The notes: a model not told the origin generated them from the letters alone. A stretch of DNA of 64,000 nt from Tenodera sinensis (GCA_030765045.1 CM060966.1:67389421-67453420), one strand, 5' to 3'. Shown: positions 51,485 to 63,181, counted from the first letter of the stretch. Numbers and translations are program-made.

Positions 51485-51725
51485 GCAGAACTTGTAGGCG
51501 AGCGCCTAGGGTCAGAGGGCTGTCGAGGAGCAGACGTACATTGGATCAGTTCATAGTATCATAGTTAGGAAGAGGATGTTATGAAATGGAGGTGAAGTGA
51601 ATGAAACGGAAGTAGATGATGAAGCGCTTGTGGGAATTAATTACGGAAGAAACCGGAGAATCCGGAGGAAACGCGCCCAGAATCCTCTTCGTCAACCATG
51701 ATTGCCCACTCGGAGCGCCTTTCTT
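51485..51725 (-). repeat. tRNA-derived SINE, family SINE-2 (headless)
   Basis: The minus strand reads GGTTGACGAAGAGGATTCTG, GGGCGCGTTTCCTCCGGATT and CTCCGGTTTCTTCC, as in the SINE-2 copies at 9692 and 23449. The tRNA head is missing. Confidence 0.65.
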
Positions 51726-51799
51726 CAACTTTAACGAGTGGTAAGTGCATTTAGGTAAGTCGCGTGATTCTGCCTTTTCTGACATTACTTGAAGAGAAG

Positions 51800-51800
51800 T

Positions 51801-51848
<48 letters not shown>

Positions 51849-51868
51849 AGGGAGAGAGAGAGAGAGAG
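51800..51868. repeat. (GA)n microsatellite
   Basis: Two GA runs separated by GGGGAGG, just upstream of the LTR-B promoter region. Confidence 0.95.
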
Positions 51869-51884
51869 CACCGCAGTGGTACAC

Positions 51885-52330
51885 AGATAGACAGGCCAGC
51901 GTTAACACGACCAGCGCAATCGCTAGAGAACGAGAATCTTCCAGACGTTTCGCTTTCTGGAACGTTATGAAAATTTTCTATAGCTATATAAGCAAGGCTC
52001 TAGCAAGTCTGGCTGAGACTCTCGAAGCAAGTACGTTTTTTGTGCAACGAAAAGCGTTGTTCTCCAAGCGAGTTGGTGGCTAGTGTGGCAAGGTGCAGTG
52101 CATATGTAAAGGAACATGTGTTAAAGTCCGCAGCAACTGAACCAAGAGAGTTCAGAGAGGCTGCATCGTGCCTTTCTCATTACGACGCGAAGAACGTGAC
52201 ATGAAATGACGATTGGAATTAGTTCACGTTCATGAATTGACTATGTGAATTAAGTGGAGTCTTTGCGGAAGTGAAGGTCACCTTGAAATATTAATAAATC
52301 CATTTCCCTGCTTATTTTACATTTAAGAAT
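51885..52330 (+). mobile_element. LTR-like sequence, family LTR-B
   Basis: Looks like the promoter half of an LTR. A GAA/TTC array (GAGAATCTTCCAGACGTTTC and TTTCTGGAACGTTATGAA) at 51938-51972 is followed about 15 bp later by a TATA box, CTATATAAGCAAGGC, at 51984-51998. Pyrimidine/purine-mixed leader-like sequence runs to about 52330. A weak relative is at 48535-48860. Ends and target duplication were not found, so it could also be a host promoter; the LTR reading is favoured by similarity in plan to LTR-A. Confidence 0.4.
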
Positions 52331-53424
52331 ATTTATTGTTTTATCATTCTATTTATATTTTTATCTATTTTATCTTTTAAAAACCATATATTTTAGGCAT
52401 TAGCTATACATTTTATTACAATTGTAATAAATATAAAACCAATTTATATAAATTAACCACAAGTTCCTAGTTTAGTGGGAGCAGTTGGTATTACAGCTTT
52501 TCCAAAACTTGGTTAAGTGGCAGTTCAAAAAAAAGGGAAAAAATCATAACATTATGAATTTCGTCATTAGAAACTACTGTGGATAGTAACCCAGCTGTAG
52601 ATTGTAACGTTTTTTTTTATATTATCTGTCGGATGTACAGATGTCCCGTCGCGTATTACTCACCTCGGAGAGCTTGACGATTCTTATTCTTTAGTCTCAG
52701 GCGCAGTACAGATCGGTGTTTGATTTTTCTTTTTTTGAGAAATATTTCGTAAGTGATAAACGAAATCCTGAGAAACGACCAAGCACTATGAACGACCATA
52801 TATCACAGTTCAAACTTGTAACAAATAGTTAATTTAAATTATCACCGCTTACAACAGTTTTATTAAACTATTATCTATATATAAATCTTGGAATCTTTTA
52901 CATCGTTGTACCATCAATCGACGACCATTTTGTCCTTCGTTGTTTATAAAACAAGTGAAGTCAGTCTCTGTTGCCTCCGTTTTTCCAGTTAGAATTATTT
53001 TAGAGGGCTTACACAAGAGATGAACATCGATGCGGCGATCAACCAATTCCTACGAGTATAAATATGACATAAATATGGCTTTACGGAAAAGAGCTTTCCA
53101 CACTATATAAAACGCGTTTAGACAAACAACTTTTAATGTAATTTTTGCAAAACATATAACTAAATCTCCTATATGAGTTGAGAGCACAATTTTTCTTAAA
53201 GTGAATGAACTGCAGTCTCATAAGCCAATCCGGGGTCTGATTTTCTTCCATCCAAACTTATAACACTTCTTTCCCGATTCGCACACTCCACTGAATCCTG
53301 ACTCTATCTTGGACGATTTCAATTTCATTCCATATAGCGTGTGCTTCAATTAGGATGAAGTTCACAAACTCTCCCTTATCAAAGTATATGATCACAGCAG
53401 CTTAAAAAATTATGTAATTAAAAT
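52331..53424. other. No recognisable feature
   Basis: AT-rich. A 65-codon reverse frame near 52849-53046 is unrecognised. Confidence 0.5.
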
Positions 53425-53945
53425 CAGGTTTGAGTAAGTTTGTCCTGCATATGCTCCTAAACTGCTTGACGAATGACATCGAACTTCGGCAGGTATATGT
53501 ATTTTTTCATGGAGAAGGTTTGTACACTATCCATTTTATTATATGACATAACATTCACACGATTTTCTCTACACACCTTTATTTTATGAAACACAATCAC
53601 AATTCTCTGTTCTAAAAGCAATTCATAAAATTTCCCATATGTTTGAAATTGAAGTGCAACGCATTACATTCGCATGGCTATCTTTACTCACATTTCTTTT
53701 ACGAAACACAATCACATTTTTTTCTCTACTCCCTCTTCTACAAAGAATTCATACAATTTTCTATGTGATTGACATAGAAATGCAACATCGTACATTCATA
53801 CAGCTTCCTCTACTTGATTTTCTTCCTGTGGTATTTGGTGTTGTTCAACAGTGTTTTTGCATAGTGTTTTTCTGGTGTTTTTATTTATTTTGTTTATTTT
53901 GGATTTTATATAGTATCCAATGTAAGTGTAAAATCTTTAGGAATA
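53425..53945 (-). repeat. Unclassified repeat Y, copy 2
   Basis: Reverse partner of 43510-44244. The minus strand gives GTGTGAATGTTATG, GCGAATGTAATGCGTTGCA and the end block TGCCGAAGTTCGATGTCATT...AAGCAGTTTAGGAGC, equivalent to CCGATCGGTCCAGCGGTTTA in copy 1. Unlike copy 1 it is not followed by X. Confidence 0.55.
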
Positions 53946-54826
53946 AAATCGTCAAACCGAGTATTTTAGCTAGTAGTTGATAAACATTCATGTTGTTTAC
54001 TGGATGAGCAATATTTTATAGTTAATATTAAGTAGAGGTGAGGCTTGAGTTAATTGTTTATAGGCTTCAAAATTAGTGCCACAAATTAAACCTACTAAAG
54101 TTTTTCAAGATATTCATTTTATAGGAAATGTATAATCTTTTGTGCCTTTAACTTCTTGTTTCATAGTACCAAATTTTGTTTTTATGGTATCACGCTTGGA
54201 GCTTACATTCCTCACTGGCTTGTGATAAAAATACGATATACTCAGGGAATCTGTTTGACAGGTTTTGGTTTTGGAAAACACATGTAGTTTTATTTATTCC
54301 TCATCTGTAAATAGTTCATATTTCTTCTCTTGAATCCATTTCCTTAATATCATGTCGCGTGTGACTCGGCAAGGTGAAAAAGGAAGAAACATAAGATGGG
54401 ATATTATCATAGAATGCTTGCGATAAAAAGACATGTGTAGTTGTTCGAAATAAAACAATGGCCAAGAGAGAACGGACCTCAAAGGTTAGATCTCCCACTC
54501 AGGGGTGTATTGAGAAACCGGCAGCCACATCTGGCTTCATTTTAGATTGCCTCGTTAAGACTCTTATTGATAACGTCGTCGTCGATTTCCTTTATAGAAT
54601 GTTGCTGAACTCCAAGGATGACACAGGACGAAATTTAAGAAGCAATTTTAAATCTACAGCATAAAATGTTGTGGTCAGAGTCCTCTACCATTAACACTAT
54701 TAAGGTTTGAAGCGAAGTTTTAATGATTAATACAAGTCCGACATTTTGAGAGAGCAGAAGAAGTAAAGGATACAAGAAGCAATGTGTATTATTGGCACAA
54801 ATGAATCGTTAGTTCACACATACAAA
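53946..54826. other. No recognisable feature
   Basis: No motif noticed; short overlapping frames near 54294-54664 are unrecognised. Confidence 0.5.
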
Positions 54827-54830
54827 TTAT

Positions 54831-55356
54831 TGTGACGACAGCTCGGCACACAACAAAGGACGGACGGCGCCAAACTATTTCACACCCCAGACCAAACGCG
54901 ACGCGCATCAAAGGGCTCACGGTTAAGTTTTCCCACACCTCTCACAACAGCAAACACGTGACTAACAACAATGAAGCGGTAACACAAAGTGTTTCCGAAG
55001 CCTTCGAGAAATATCTGGTTACATCACCGCTGGCATGTTTGAAGGAGTTCACGAAAGGTCAGCGTGACCTCCTTCCAACTATATAAGGAGGCCAGGAAAC
55101 AGAGGTGAGAGAGTTACAGTTACAGACACGAGTCGTTCACTGTGTCAGTGAGACAGTCGTGCGTGTGTAAAGAAGATTTAACGAGCGTCGAGTGTTTGCA
55201 ACTTAGTAGTTAATGTATGAGACACAAAATGAAGAAACTCACTGAGAGGACTGAGGCAAGGTTATGAGCAGTAAAAGTTGTAAGTTGTGATAGAGCGAAA
55301 AACTGTAGAAACAGTGATTGAAAAGTAACCCGACGGATTTTGTCGTTTTTGTCATA
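54831..55356 (+). mobile_element. Solo LTR, family LTR-A
   Basis: 526 bp, TGTGACGACAGC...TTTTGTCATA, flanked by the 4-bp duplication TTAT (54827-54830, 55357-55360). The end GTCATA differs from the expected GTCACA by one base. Its order of blocks is a TTCGAGAA dyad (55003-55010), a CTATATAAGG TATA box (55079-55087) and a leader with GTGTGTAAAGAAGATTTAACG and GCGTCGAGTG. These match the plus-strand copy at 61271-63707. No internal region remains, so it is the product of LTR-LTR recombination. Confidence 0.82.
54997..55087 (+). promoter_or_regulatory. LTR-A promoter: GAA/TTC dyad and TATA box
   Basis: GAAGCCTTCGAGAA at 54997-55010 and TATATAAGG at 55080-55088, about 75 bp apart. The same pair occurs at 63311-63396. 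Confidence 0.5.
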
Positions 55357-55360
55357 TTAT

Positions 55361-55920
55361 TTACAAATATTTATGTCAAATCTTAAATAAAAAAACATGA
55401 AATATTCATGATGATATTTAAGTTTTCTTTACTAGGTTCATAACATTTCTTATATCCATATGACAATATTATTTGATATAACTACGACTTCATTAAACAC
55501 TGAAAAATGATGAATGCAGATCTTAAACAAACGCGTTTTACTGCAGGGTCTCAAAAGATAATACTGAAATACTGAAACAGTGATTATTTCTCCACTACTC
55601 AAATTACCCAAAGCTTGAGCGGCAATGCTCGCAGTTGAGTACAGTGATCCCCTCTGAGTATTTTGTTGCTATTATTATTTAATCTCCAAGATAAAATGAG
55701 ACTTTATTTGCCGTGAGGCATATTAAAGCTGTGGTTATTTACAAATTTATATTATGTTTACAAAGTTTAAAAGTGAATAAACTGATGAAGTTATATAATA
55801 TTATGTGAAAGTTACGAACATAAAAGGAGAGATACAAACAGATATAAGTACTAAATTTAGCAGGATTCTAAATTAACTGCTCTTCAAGTTAGATTAAGGT
55901 GTGGCTTATAACTGAAACAT
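55361..55920. other. No recognisable feature
   Basis: Nothing recognised between the two LTR-A copies. Confidence 0.5.
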
Positions 55921-55970
55921 ATTGAAACAAAACGAAAAAATCCAGTGCAATTACTTGTTCTATTATTTTA

Positions 55971-56997
55971 TTACTTTCTCTACTACGTATAGTAAGTAGA
56001 GGAAGTATTATATTCCACGCAAAAATTTGATGTCGAAATGTCACTGGAAATATATGTTTTGAGACCCCTGAATCCAAAAAAAAAAAAAAAAAAAAAAAAT
56101 GCATTTTTAGAAAAAGGTCCGCGAGCGCGCGCGTGTGTGTATGTGTGTCTGTGTCAGTCTGTGAACAGCATAACTCAAAAACGAAAAGTTAAAAACCAAA
56201 GTTGGTATTTGAGTTTAATGTTTTTCAAGGATGCGACACGAAGATTTTGAAGAAAATAGCTCCACCCTGAGCTACCTTTTACATGGAAAATTCTTCGAAA
56301 ATTTTGATTTTCTTGAAAATGACTCTGACGATTTTGATTAAAATGACATGTTCTTTTTATGACAAATGCAATGGATATTTTGAATATTCTGGCTATAGCC
56401 TATGTAGTCCTGTTTCCTCTGGATGACTTTTGAATAACTCGTAAACCGTAAGAGATACACAAAATCTTACTACATAAAACATAGATCTCGCTAAAGCACA
56501 CAATTTATGTGTGTATATTATGTGTATATTAAAGTTTTTTCTGAGTGAAATATTTCGGAGATATTCCTTGTTATTTGTATCAGTTTCAGAAGACTTGAAA
56601 CTGTGAAATGCAACATGGTTCATTTTTTATGTTAAGTGTGCAAAGAGAAGGAATCTCAAAGCTTTAAAAGACTTTACTATCGCTCAAAGCCTACTGTATT
56701 CGAATATTCATTTACCTTGTACCTGCAAGGAAATAAGCAATAATTTCTGTAAATGTTTACTCAAGAAACATGAAGAAGGTATAGGAATAAGGGTTTGTAA
56801 GAATGGTTAGTACAAGAGTAGAGAAAATCATGTGAGGGCAACACATCAGATTTTCTTATGACAAATGAAATGTATATTTTGAATTTTTTATCTATAGCCA
56901 ATGCAGATGATTTTTTCATAACTGGTAAACCGCATGAGCTAAACCAAATCTTACTGTATAAAAAATGTAGATTTTGCTAAAACTTACAATTCATATC

Positions 56998-57042
<45 letters not shown>

Positions 57043-57360
57043 AGTGAACCATTGCGGAGATATTCCTTGTTATTTGTGTGAGTTTTGGAAAACTTAAACT
57101 TTCTTCAAATGGAACATCGTTATTCATTTTTTATGTTAGCCGTGTAAGGAGAACGGAATTTGAAAGCTTTTAAACATTTGACTATCACTCAAAGCATACT
57201 CTATTTCCATATTCCCCTTGCCCCTACAAGGAAATAAGCCATAAGACAATTTCTGCAAATGTTTATCTCAAGTAACACGAAGAACATAGAGGAATAAGAG
57301 TTTGTAAGAATGGTTAGCACAAGAGCAGAGAAAGTCATGTGAGTGCAACAGATCAGATTT
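55971..57360 (+). mobile_element. Family X, copy 6, with duplicated 3' half
   Basis: The 5' hairpin ACTTTCTCTACT-ACGTATAGTA-AGTAGAGGAAGT at 55972-56008 is followed by GAGACCCCTGAATCC, a 23-A run and the usual body, ending CAACACATCAGATTTT near 56866. A second copy of the 3' half then begins at once (CTTATGACAAATGAAATGTA) and ends at CAACAGATCAGATTTT, 57360. A 41-T run (57001-57041) lies in the second half. The hairpin stem has one mismatch in 12 bp. Confidence 0.82.
57001..57041. repeat. Poly-T run
   Basis: About 41 consecutive T within the duplicated 3' half of X copy 6; absent from the other copies. Confidence 0.95.
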
Positions 57361-57872
57361 TCTCCTCCAAAATTTTGGCACAAACACACAGTTCTCTTCT
57401 ACTGACGTTAACAGTCTGCAGTCCTTCATGATATTACAACTCACAACTATTTTCTTCTTGTAGCCTTGACCCAGTCCTTTCACTTTCTCTGTTTCTCGTA
57501 CACTAATCTGACAATACAATCACTCAACACTCATTAAGACTTCTTCACTTCGACGGGACGTATCTTTGTCGACAGTACCTCACACACACGAGCGCGCACA
57601 CACAGCTGTCTCACTCTCACTGACATACTGACCGAGTGGTTCTGTAACTCCTCCACCTCGTTGCGTTGTCTTCTTATATAGCGCGGATGACGTCACATGA
57701 ATGTTCCAATAATCCCTTGCCAAGCACTGCGCTGATTGTTACTCACGTATGCCCAAACATTCGCGTGGAGCACCCTGACATTGAGCGCTATTGCTTGCTC
57801 AGCGGCCTGGTATGTGGTGTGGTGTAGATTTGCCCCAACCGTCCTCGGTTTTGCACAATGCCCGGCGTCACA

Positions 57873-58660
57873 CTATATTCACTAAACTTAGTAAAATGAT
57901 TTACATAGCGTTTCTTACCAAAAATAGTATGCAATGGCTTATACATACAACTAAGCAATAACTGAGGTGCAACTTCAGAGCAAAATAAATTGCGCAACTG
58001 AAAAGGATACCAATGTTTCACAGATTGCTTAGAATTTACCATGCCCTGAATTTCAAATCAGCTGTTTTGCATGTAGCCATTTCTGTACAGATGCAAAGAG
58101 CAATTCTTTTGTGATGGATCCGTTTTTATTCTCTGTCCCTTGTGAATTCCAACAGCTATACACTTTGTGCTTTTCCCTATTTTTGATGAATGATACTGGA
58201 CATTTTGTAAGTTTCGCTTAGATTTTACTAGCAGCTCGTTTAGCAAGCTCATCAGATCTTTCATTGTTTCCTATATTAAAATGTCCTTCAACAATTTTAG
58301 GCATATGTGCTTATTGTGTGTAGCAAGTATGCTTCGAATTTTTATTGGTAGTTGTTATTTCAGATTATGCTTGTCGTTTCTGCAGATAGAGCCGAGTGGG
58401 TGTCATTTAAGATCTCAGCAATTGCTTACACACCACTTGGCAGCTTTTAAAAGAGAGAAGAGTTTTACTTGGAAGACAGGATAATGTAATTTCAGCTTGA
58501 TGAATTCATTGTAAACATGTTTGTCATCTTGATAAATCACAAAAGCACCAATGACTACCACGTCGTTGTTGACAGCTCGAGATCCATTTGCATAAATGTA
58601 ATTCGGATGAGAAAAACAGTATTGGGAGCCAATAAGTAGCTGGAAATATTTCACATGATC
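57873..58660 (-). pseudogene. LINE RNase H and C-terminal fragment, different LINE family
   Basis: The minus strand from 58654 reads HPNYIYANGSRAVNNDVVVI, then GAFVIYQDD and VFQVKLFSLLKAAKW. After stops and shifts it reads GHFNIGNNERSDELAKRAAS near 58280-58225. These are the start (normally TDGS, here ANGS), middle and end motifs of a LINE RNase H. It differs from the I-like LINE at 25868-31708 in every motif, so it is another family. The first catalytic Asp is lost. Downstream sequence to 57873 fits the Trp/Pro-rich tail only vaguely. The fragment is cut at 57872 by the LTR-A copy. Confidence 0.6.
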
Positions 58661-59287
58661 AATTAATGTGTGCGGGGCTGGACCTTCTAAATCTAATTCT
58701 AGGTATAGCCTAGAGCAGAGCTCTCGCGGAAGCGAACTTGAGGATAACAGCCGACATTCCGAGCTCTAAGCACCTCTTATCTCCTTGCATTAAAAACGAT
58801 TTTCACTGGCAAAGCTGATCAGAAAAATTGAAAGCTCTCATAAGGTAAGTGTATCAACACACTAAAAATGTAACCAACTATAACTGTTGTTTCATGTTTG
58901 CTTTTGTGAGAAAATACGAAATTGTAACACCTCCTTGCAAACATTTTTGCTTTTCTCTATAATTTCCAAGTTAATTATATTATTTACGGAATTTCTCAAT
59001 CTTCCTGCAATTCATAGGTTCTTCTAATACACTATTTGTACCAAAACTTAATTATCTTAAGTTGATTATGATAAATATATCTCCCTAGAAATGTTTTCAA
59101 ATTCATTTAGTCTCTCTTACACGCGAGATGAAAAGGCAGCAGTAACCTACATATATTATAAATTAAGTGTTGTTTGTCATACGCTTAATGGAAATAAAAT
59201 AACAAGAATAATAAATAAAATGAACTGATTTTCCTTATTTACCAGAAGATGCATTAAAAGTCCTTATGTCCTTATGTGTATGTGTCT
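58661..59287. other. No recognisable feature
   Basis: Nothing recognised. Confidence 0.5.
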
Positions 59288-59453
59288 GTGTGAGAGAGGA
59301 AGGGACGGAGGAAGGGAGGATGGAAGGACTGAAGGAAGGAAGGGAAAAAGGAAGGAAGGAAGGGCGGAAGGACGGAAGGAAGGGAGAAGGGGAGAAAGAG
59401 AGAAAGGGGAAAGGAAGAAAGGGAGAAAGAGAGAAAGAAGGAAAGAAAGAACG
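59288..59453. repeat. Purine-strand (GGAA)n / (GAAA)n tract
   Basis: About 165 bp almost entirely A and G on the plus strand, with GGAAGGAAGG units. Glu/Gly/Arg-rich or Phe/Pro/Ser-rich frames here are artefacts. Confidence 0.93.
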
Positions 59454-60717
59454 AGGAATTGGTTCTCGGATGTGTTTCTCTCTGTGTTTGTATGAATTCA
59501 AAAACGAAATGTGCATTAATTTTCATTAAAGATAGATTGCTTTCAAGATTGTAAGACAAATATTTTCAGAAAATTTATGTCACATTAAGCCTTAAATAAT
59601 TATGTTGTCATTAATATCTAAACGATTCTCATTACGTAAATATTATATTAATCTGGGATATTGGCATGAAAATTAAATGTAGGTTGTATATAGATAGCTT
59701 TTGAACTGCGCATTAAGGTACATATATAGCTACTTACTTGGAAGTGGAGGTCTTTTGGGTTGCATTAGGACGAATTTGTCAGCTCTGCCACTTAGTAGAA
59801 CGATTACTTTTTCCCAAGCCGTTGAGAAGCTTAGCTGCATTACGGTAGTGATATCAAGTTTGCAAGCAGTGTTTAGTTCCCAAGATAATATCTCGTAAGT
59901 TTTTAATGAAATGTTCAATTAAGCCAATTAAAACCGAAACAGATCTGTTTGGTTGTGAATAAAAGTATATTTTTCTTCAATAGATTGGTTTGTAAGGATG
60001 GATTGATAAAATTTATGAATACTTTCTGTTCCATTTTGTACAACGCGCTGAAATACTGTGACGTCGCATTCTCTTGGAGGTGGATGGAAAACTAACGCTG
60101 AACGAATACCTACAGTAACACATAGTATTAAAATGCGGATGATAAAATGTTAAATATTAAATACTTGAGCACAATTTATTATTCCATTTAAACTGAACTG
60201 GTAGAAAAATAACGTTTATTGTCGAAATTATTATACAGCCAAAGGTCATGTGCATAAGTACCTACATATATTTTACCCGTAATGCCTGCATTTAAGATAT
60301 CAATAAGTGAAATAATGTAGGTATATGCAATACAATGTGTGAATATCGAAATTCGATGATGTAGACGCATCCTGTGCTCTAAAAGCTTTCACAGCCCAAA
60401 CACAAACCCAGAATTTCATAAGTACAAGCTTGTATTGTGTATTTGTGTATTTTAATATTATTTTCCTAGACATTTCTTTTAAGCAAAGTGGAAGGTTGGA
60501 ACATTTAGAAAGCAATATCATCAGCTAACTGCATGCTTACGTGGAAAACTGTACCTCAGTGTTTGAACCCAAGGCTGCTTTTCGGCCTGACATGGCGTGA
60601 AGACCCTTGGTCATGAAGTTTTGCTTAAAGAGATGAAAGTGGTTTTATTTAATTTGGAAAAGTTTATCATTCTTTCTCTCTGTCAGTTAATGTCCTTAAA
60701 CATGTAAGCCATGTAGC
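59454..60717. other. No recognisable feature
   Basis: AT-rich; short frames only. Confidence 0.5.
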
Positions 60718-60905
60718 ACGGTGAGTGAATGAAACGGATGTAATGATGCTTAAATGAGTGATCCATAAAGCCTAGAGAAATCCGGCATTCTTCTTCTGAG
60801 GATAGGGCAAATGCACACAAAAAGAAACAAAGAAAATAACCTTATCGGAGTAATTCAAACTGTTTGAACTGGGACCACTACCCCACAGAGCTTGGCTAAT
60901 TTCTA
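60718..60905 (-). repeat. tRNA-derived SINE, family SINE-4
   Basis: The minus strand reads GCTCTGTGGGGTAGTGGTCC, then a box B-like GTCCCAGTTCAAAC. The body holds GCCGGATTTCTCTAGGCTTT and CATTACATCCGTTTCATTC, matching 232-428. Confidence 0.62.
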
Positions 60906-61266
60906 ATATAGATAGCTTAGAACTCTATTGTATGCCCATTACTCATACTGGAAGTAGGTAGGTACAAAAGTCGTTAAAGTAGTCAGGAACGAAGGATAAA
61001 GGCCTAGAAATTTTACTAGCTAAAATGAAATAGGAATACGAGAATCCAGAATGAATTTGCTTAAACTCTATTTTAAATGCTTTTTTTGCATTCCTCGCTG
61101 AGATTTACAAAACCTGTTTTGAATCACATATATTCATCAAACATGGGTTGTTAGTGTAGTGACCTTGGCCTGAGATCGCAGAAATCTGAGTCACATGAAA
61201 CATTATTTTATCGATAAGGTAATGATGTTATATATGGCACTTTATGTTTATGGTAAGCATTTGAAA
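60906..61266. other. No recognisable feature
   Basis: Nothing firm; a weak tRNA-like block near 61150 (TGTAGTGACC) was not accepted. Confidence 0.45.
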
Positions 61267-61323
61267 ATATTGTGACGATGGGCACGGCACAAAACAAAGG
61301 ACTGTCGGGGCTAAGCTACTTCA

Positions 61324-63181
61324 GGGCGATGGTAATTTGCACTGAAAAATATAAAATTGCACCGCGGTAAGTTGCACTGAAAATGACGGAGTTCGTAAAT
61401 TGCACCAAATTCAAAATGTTAACTGCACTGCAGTACTGAATTCTTACTATTTTTGGGGCAGTTTTCTAGGCTGTACTCAATGCTTACCACCAGATGTCGC
61501 GCTGATGCACGCTGCTAGTGCGGGGTAGTTCTTATTTCCACCTCCACGGGTACTTCCATTGCTGCACTTTACCAGTAATGTCTCCAGTTTGTCATTGAGT
61601 CAAGTGCTAGTGAGTGAACTGTAATCTCTATCAGTAATGACATCAGTCGTATGTAGCGAGGCAAAGAGTTAATAATTATAGATGATTTTAAATTTTATTA
61701 CGACAGTCAACTGAAAAGTGGTGAGTTGAAATGGAGGTGTACGTTTCGAAAATGCAACGCTAAAGTTTATACTATAGGGACTAACAGTAAAAACGATTTG
61801 ATTCATAACCATAATAAAGATGTACATAAGTTGTAACGTCAAGCACTTAGTAGTAGTACAAAAGGAAAAGTTATGGAAGGTATATCTGCACGCCCAAGCA
61901 AAGTGGTTCGATCTATACTAAAAGAATTGCCTGAATATAACTGTATAGATATTAGTGATTTAACTATATCAAAGAGAAATGTATATAATTCGCGGAGAAA
62001 GAAATAACCTAAATTTCCCGCTGACAGAAATGAAACTCATGACAAGATTGTAGCTCTAGATATTAAGACAAACTTAGATGAACAATTTGTAATGCACAAC
62101 AACAAAGACAGTGGGATTGTAATATTCATCTGCCGCACTAATTTGAACTTTTTAGTAACGTGTCCTTTGGTATACGTTGACGGAACGTGCCTCAAGTTCT
62201 TTATCAAGTGTTTACACTTCACGGTTTTAAGAATGGTCACTATGTGCCTTTGGTATCCTGTTTGCTTTCACATAAAACCAGATGTTCATATGAACCTATA
62301 CTTCGCATTATCTATCACGAGTGTGATGAACAATTAAGTAGGACATTTGAACCCAGAATTATAATTTAGGATCTATAAATAGCTATATATGATGCGGTGG
62401 AACCCTGTGACCGAATACTGAAATATTTCTGTGCAGATTTCACTTAACTAATGCTTGGTGGGAAAAAATACAGGTTTAGGGCTGGCAGGTGAATACAAAG
62501 ATAAGAACTCAATTGTTGGACACTGGTTACACTATGTGTTTGAGTTAGTATACTTGGAACCATGTGAAATAGGTGATTCGTTTGTACACGATTTCATGTC
62601 ACTGCAAGCCGGAAGTGAAAACGTAATATTTTTTTTTTACTTGGTAGAAAATTATATTGAGAAAGTACCAATTTTCCTCCCCTTATGCAGGCAGCCAAAT
62701 CAGCAGACACTGGACGAACTACGAATGCATGCGAATCTTTTCATTCGCATTTCAATGCAAGCTTTAGTTCCTGTCATCCATCTTTATATGTATTCGTGGA
62801 AGAGCTAACGTCTTATCAAACCGAGGTGAATATAAAAATAAACAGCTCCGAAAAATCACACACGGGAAAAATGCTTTCACAATAAATAAACAGCACTACA
62901 TTGAGAAGCAAATCAGTAAATATAAACAAGAACAAATTGAACGCTTCGCATTTGTCAAGAGCACCTGCTATTTTTTCAAAGTGGAAAAAAGAACAGTCAG
63001 ACGCGGTGCGAAAACATCCAACAAGCTTTGTCAGTGCAATCTGTATCCCGAGCTATAATGTTCTAGTGCAGCTTACACGGTAAGAACAGAAACAAGCAAT
63101 GTTATTTACATGTGTACCTTTAATGGTTCAGTGCAGTTTTCATAGTGGATTAGAGACTTTCAGTGCAATCTCCAGTCGCCC
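61324..63181 (+). mobile_element. MULE-type DNA transposon with FLYWCH transposase remnant
   Basis: 1858 bp, flanked by a perfect 8-bp target duplication CTACTTCA (61316-61323, 63182-63189) that is itself LTR-A sequence. The imperfect terminal inverted repeat is GGGCGATGG...TTGCACTGAAA on the left and, as complement, GGGCGACTGGAGATTGCACT on the right. The left end holds several TTGCAC(T/C) motifs within 120 bp, and the right end holds at least three in inverted sense, as subterminal repeats. A decayed transposase gene occupies the middle. The duplication length and FLYWCH domain fit the Mutator-like superfamily. Confidence 0.85.
61681..62884 (+). pseudogene. FLYWCH-MULE transposase
   Basis: Would cut and rejoin the element's ends. 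From 61681 a FLYWCH zinc-finger region reads FYYDSQLKSGELKWRCTF, RKCNAKVYT and HNHNKDVHK (W, C, C and HNH preserved), with an in-frame stop just after. The linker is SKVVRSILKELPEYN. Near 62150-62330, in two overlapping frames, the catalytic domain reads VTCPLVYVDGTCLKF, then FTLHGFKNGHYVPLVSCLL and YEPILRIIYHECDEQ; the DGT Asp is the likely first catalytic residue. Further on come GLAGEYKDKNSIVGHWLHYV, YLEPCEIGD and, in another frame, RTTNACESFHSHFNASF, where the Glu is the likely third catalytic residue. Multiple stops and shifts show it is dead. The N-terminus before the FLYWCH region was not found, so it may be truncated. Confidence 0.78.

Larger units (their letters stand above)
55921..57872 (-). 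mobile_element. LTR-A copy split by family X
   Basis: The right end is GTCACA at 57867-57872. A TATA box (TTATATAG) is near 57673-57680, and the LTR body runs down to 57361. The missing 3' end of the LTR (AAAAAATCCAGTGCAATTAC) appears at 55931-55970, on the other side of X copy 6. Joining the flanks restores the block order of the copies at 3593 and 11728. The left terminus is eroded (ATTGAAAC instead of TGTGAC) and a target duplication could not be confirmed. Confidence 0.75.

Noticed and set aside
53639..53980. 113-codon hydrophobic forward frame resembling a membrane protein
   Set aside because: It lies antisense in repeat Y, whose other copy does not keep the frame open.
59235..59559. 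Overlapping Glu/Arg/Gly-rich and Pro/Ser/Phe-rich frames
   Set aside because: They arise from a purine-only (GGAA)n tract, with open frames on both strands and no motif.
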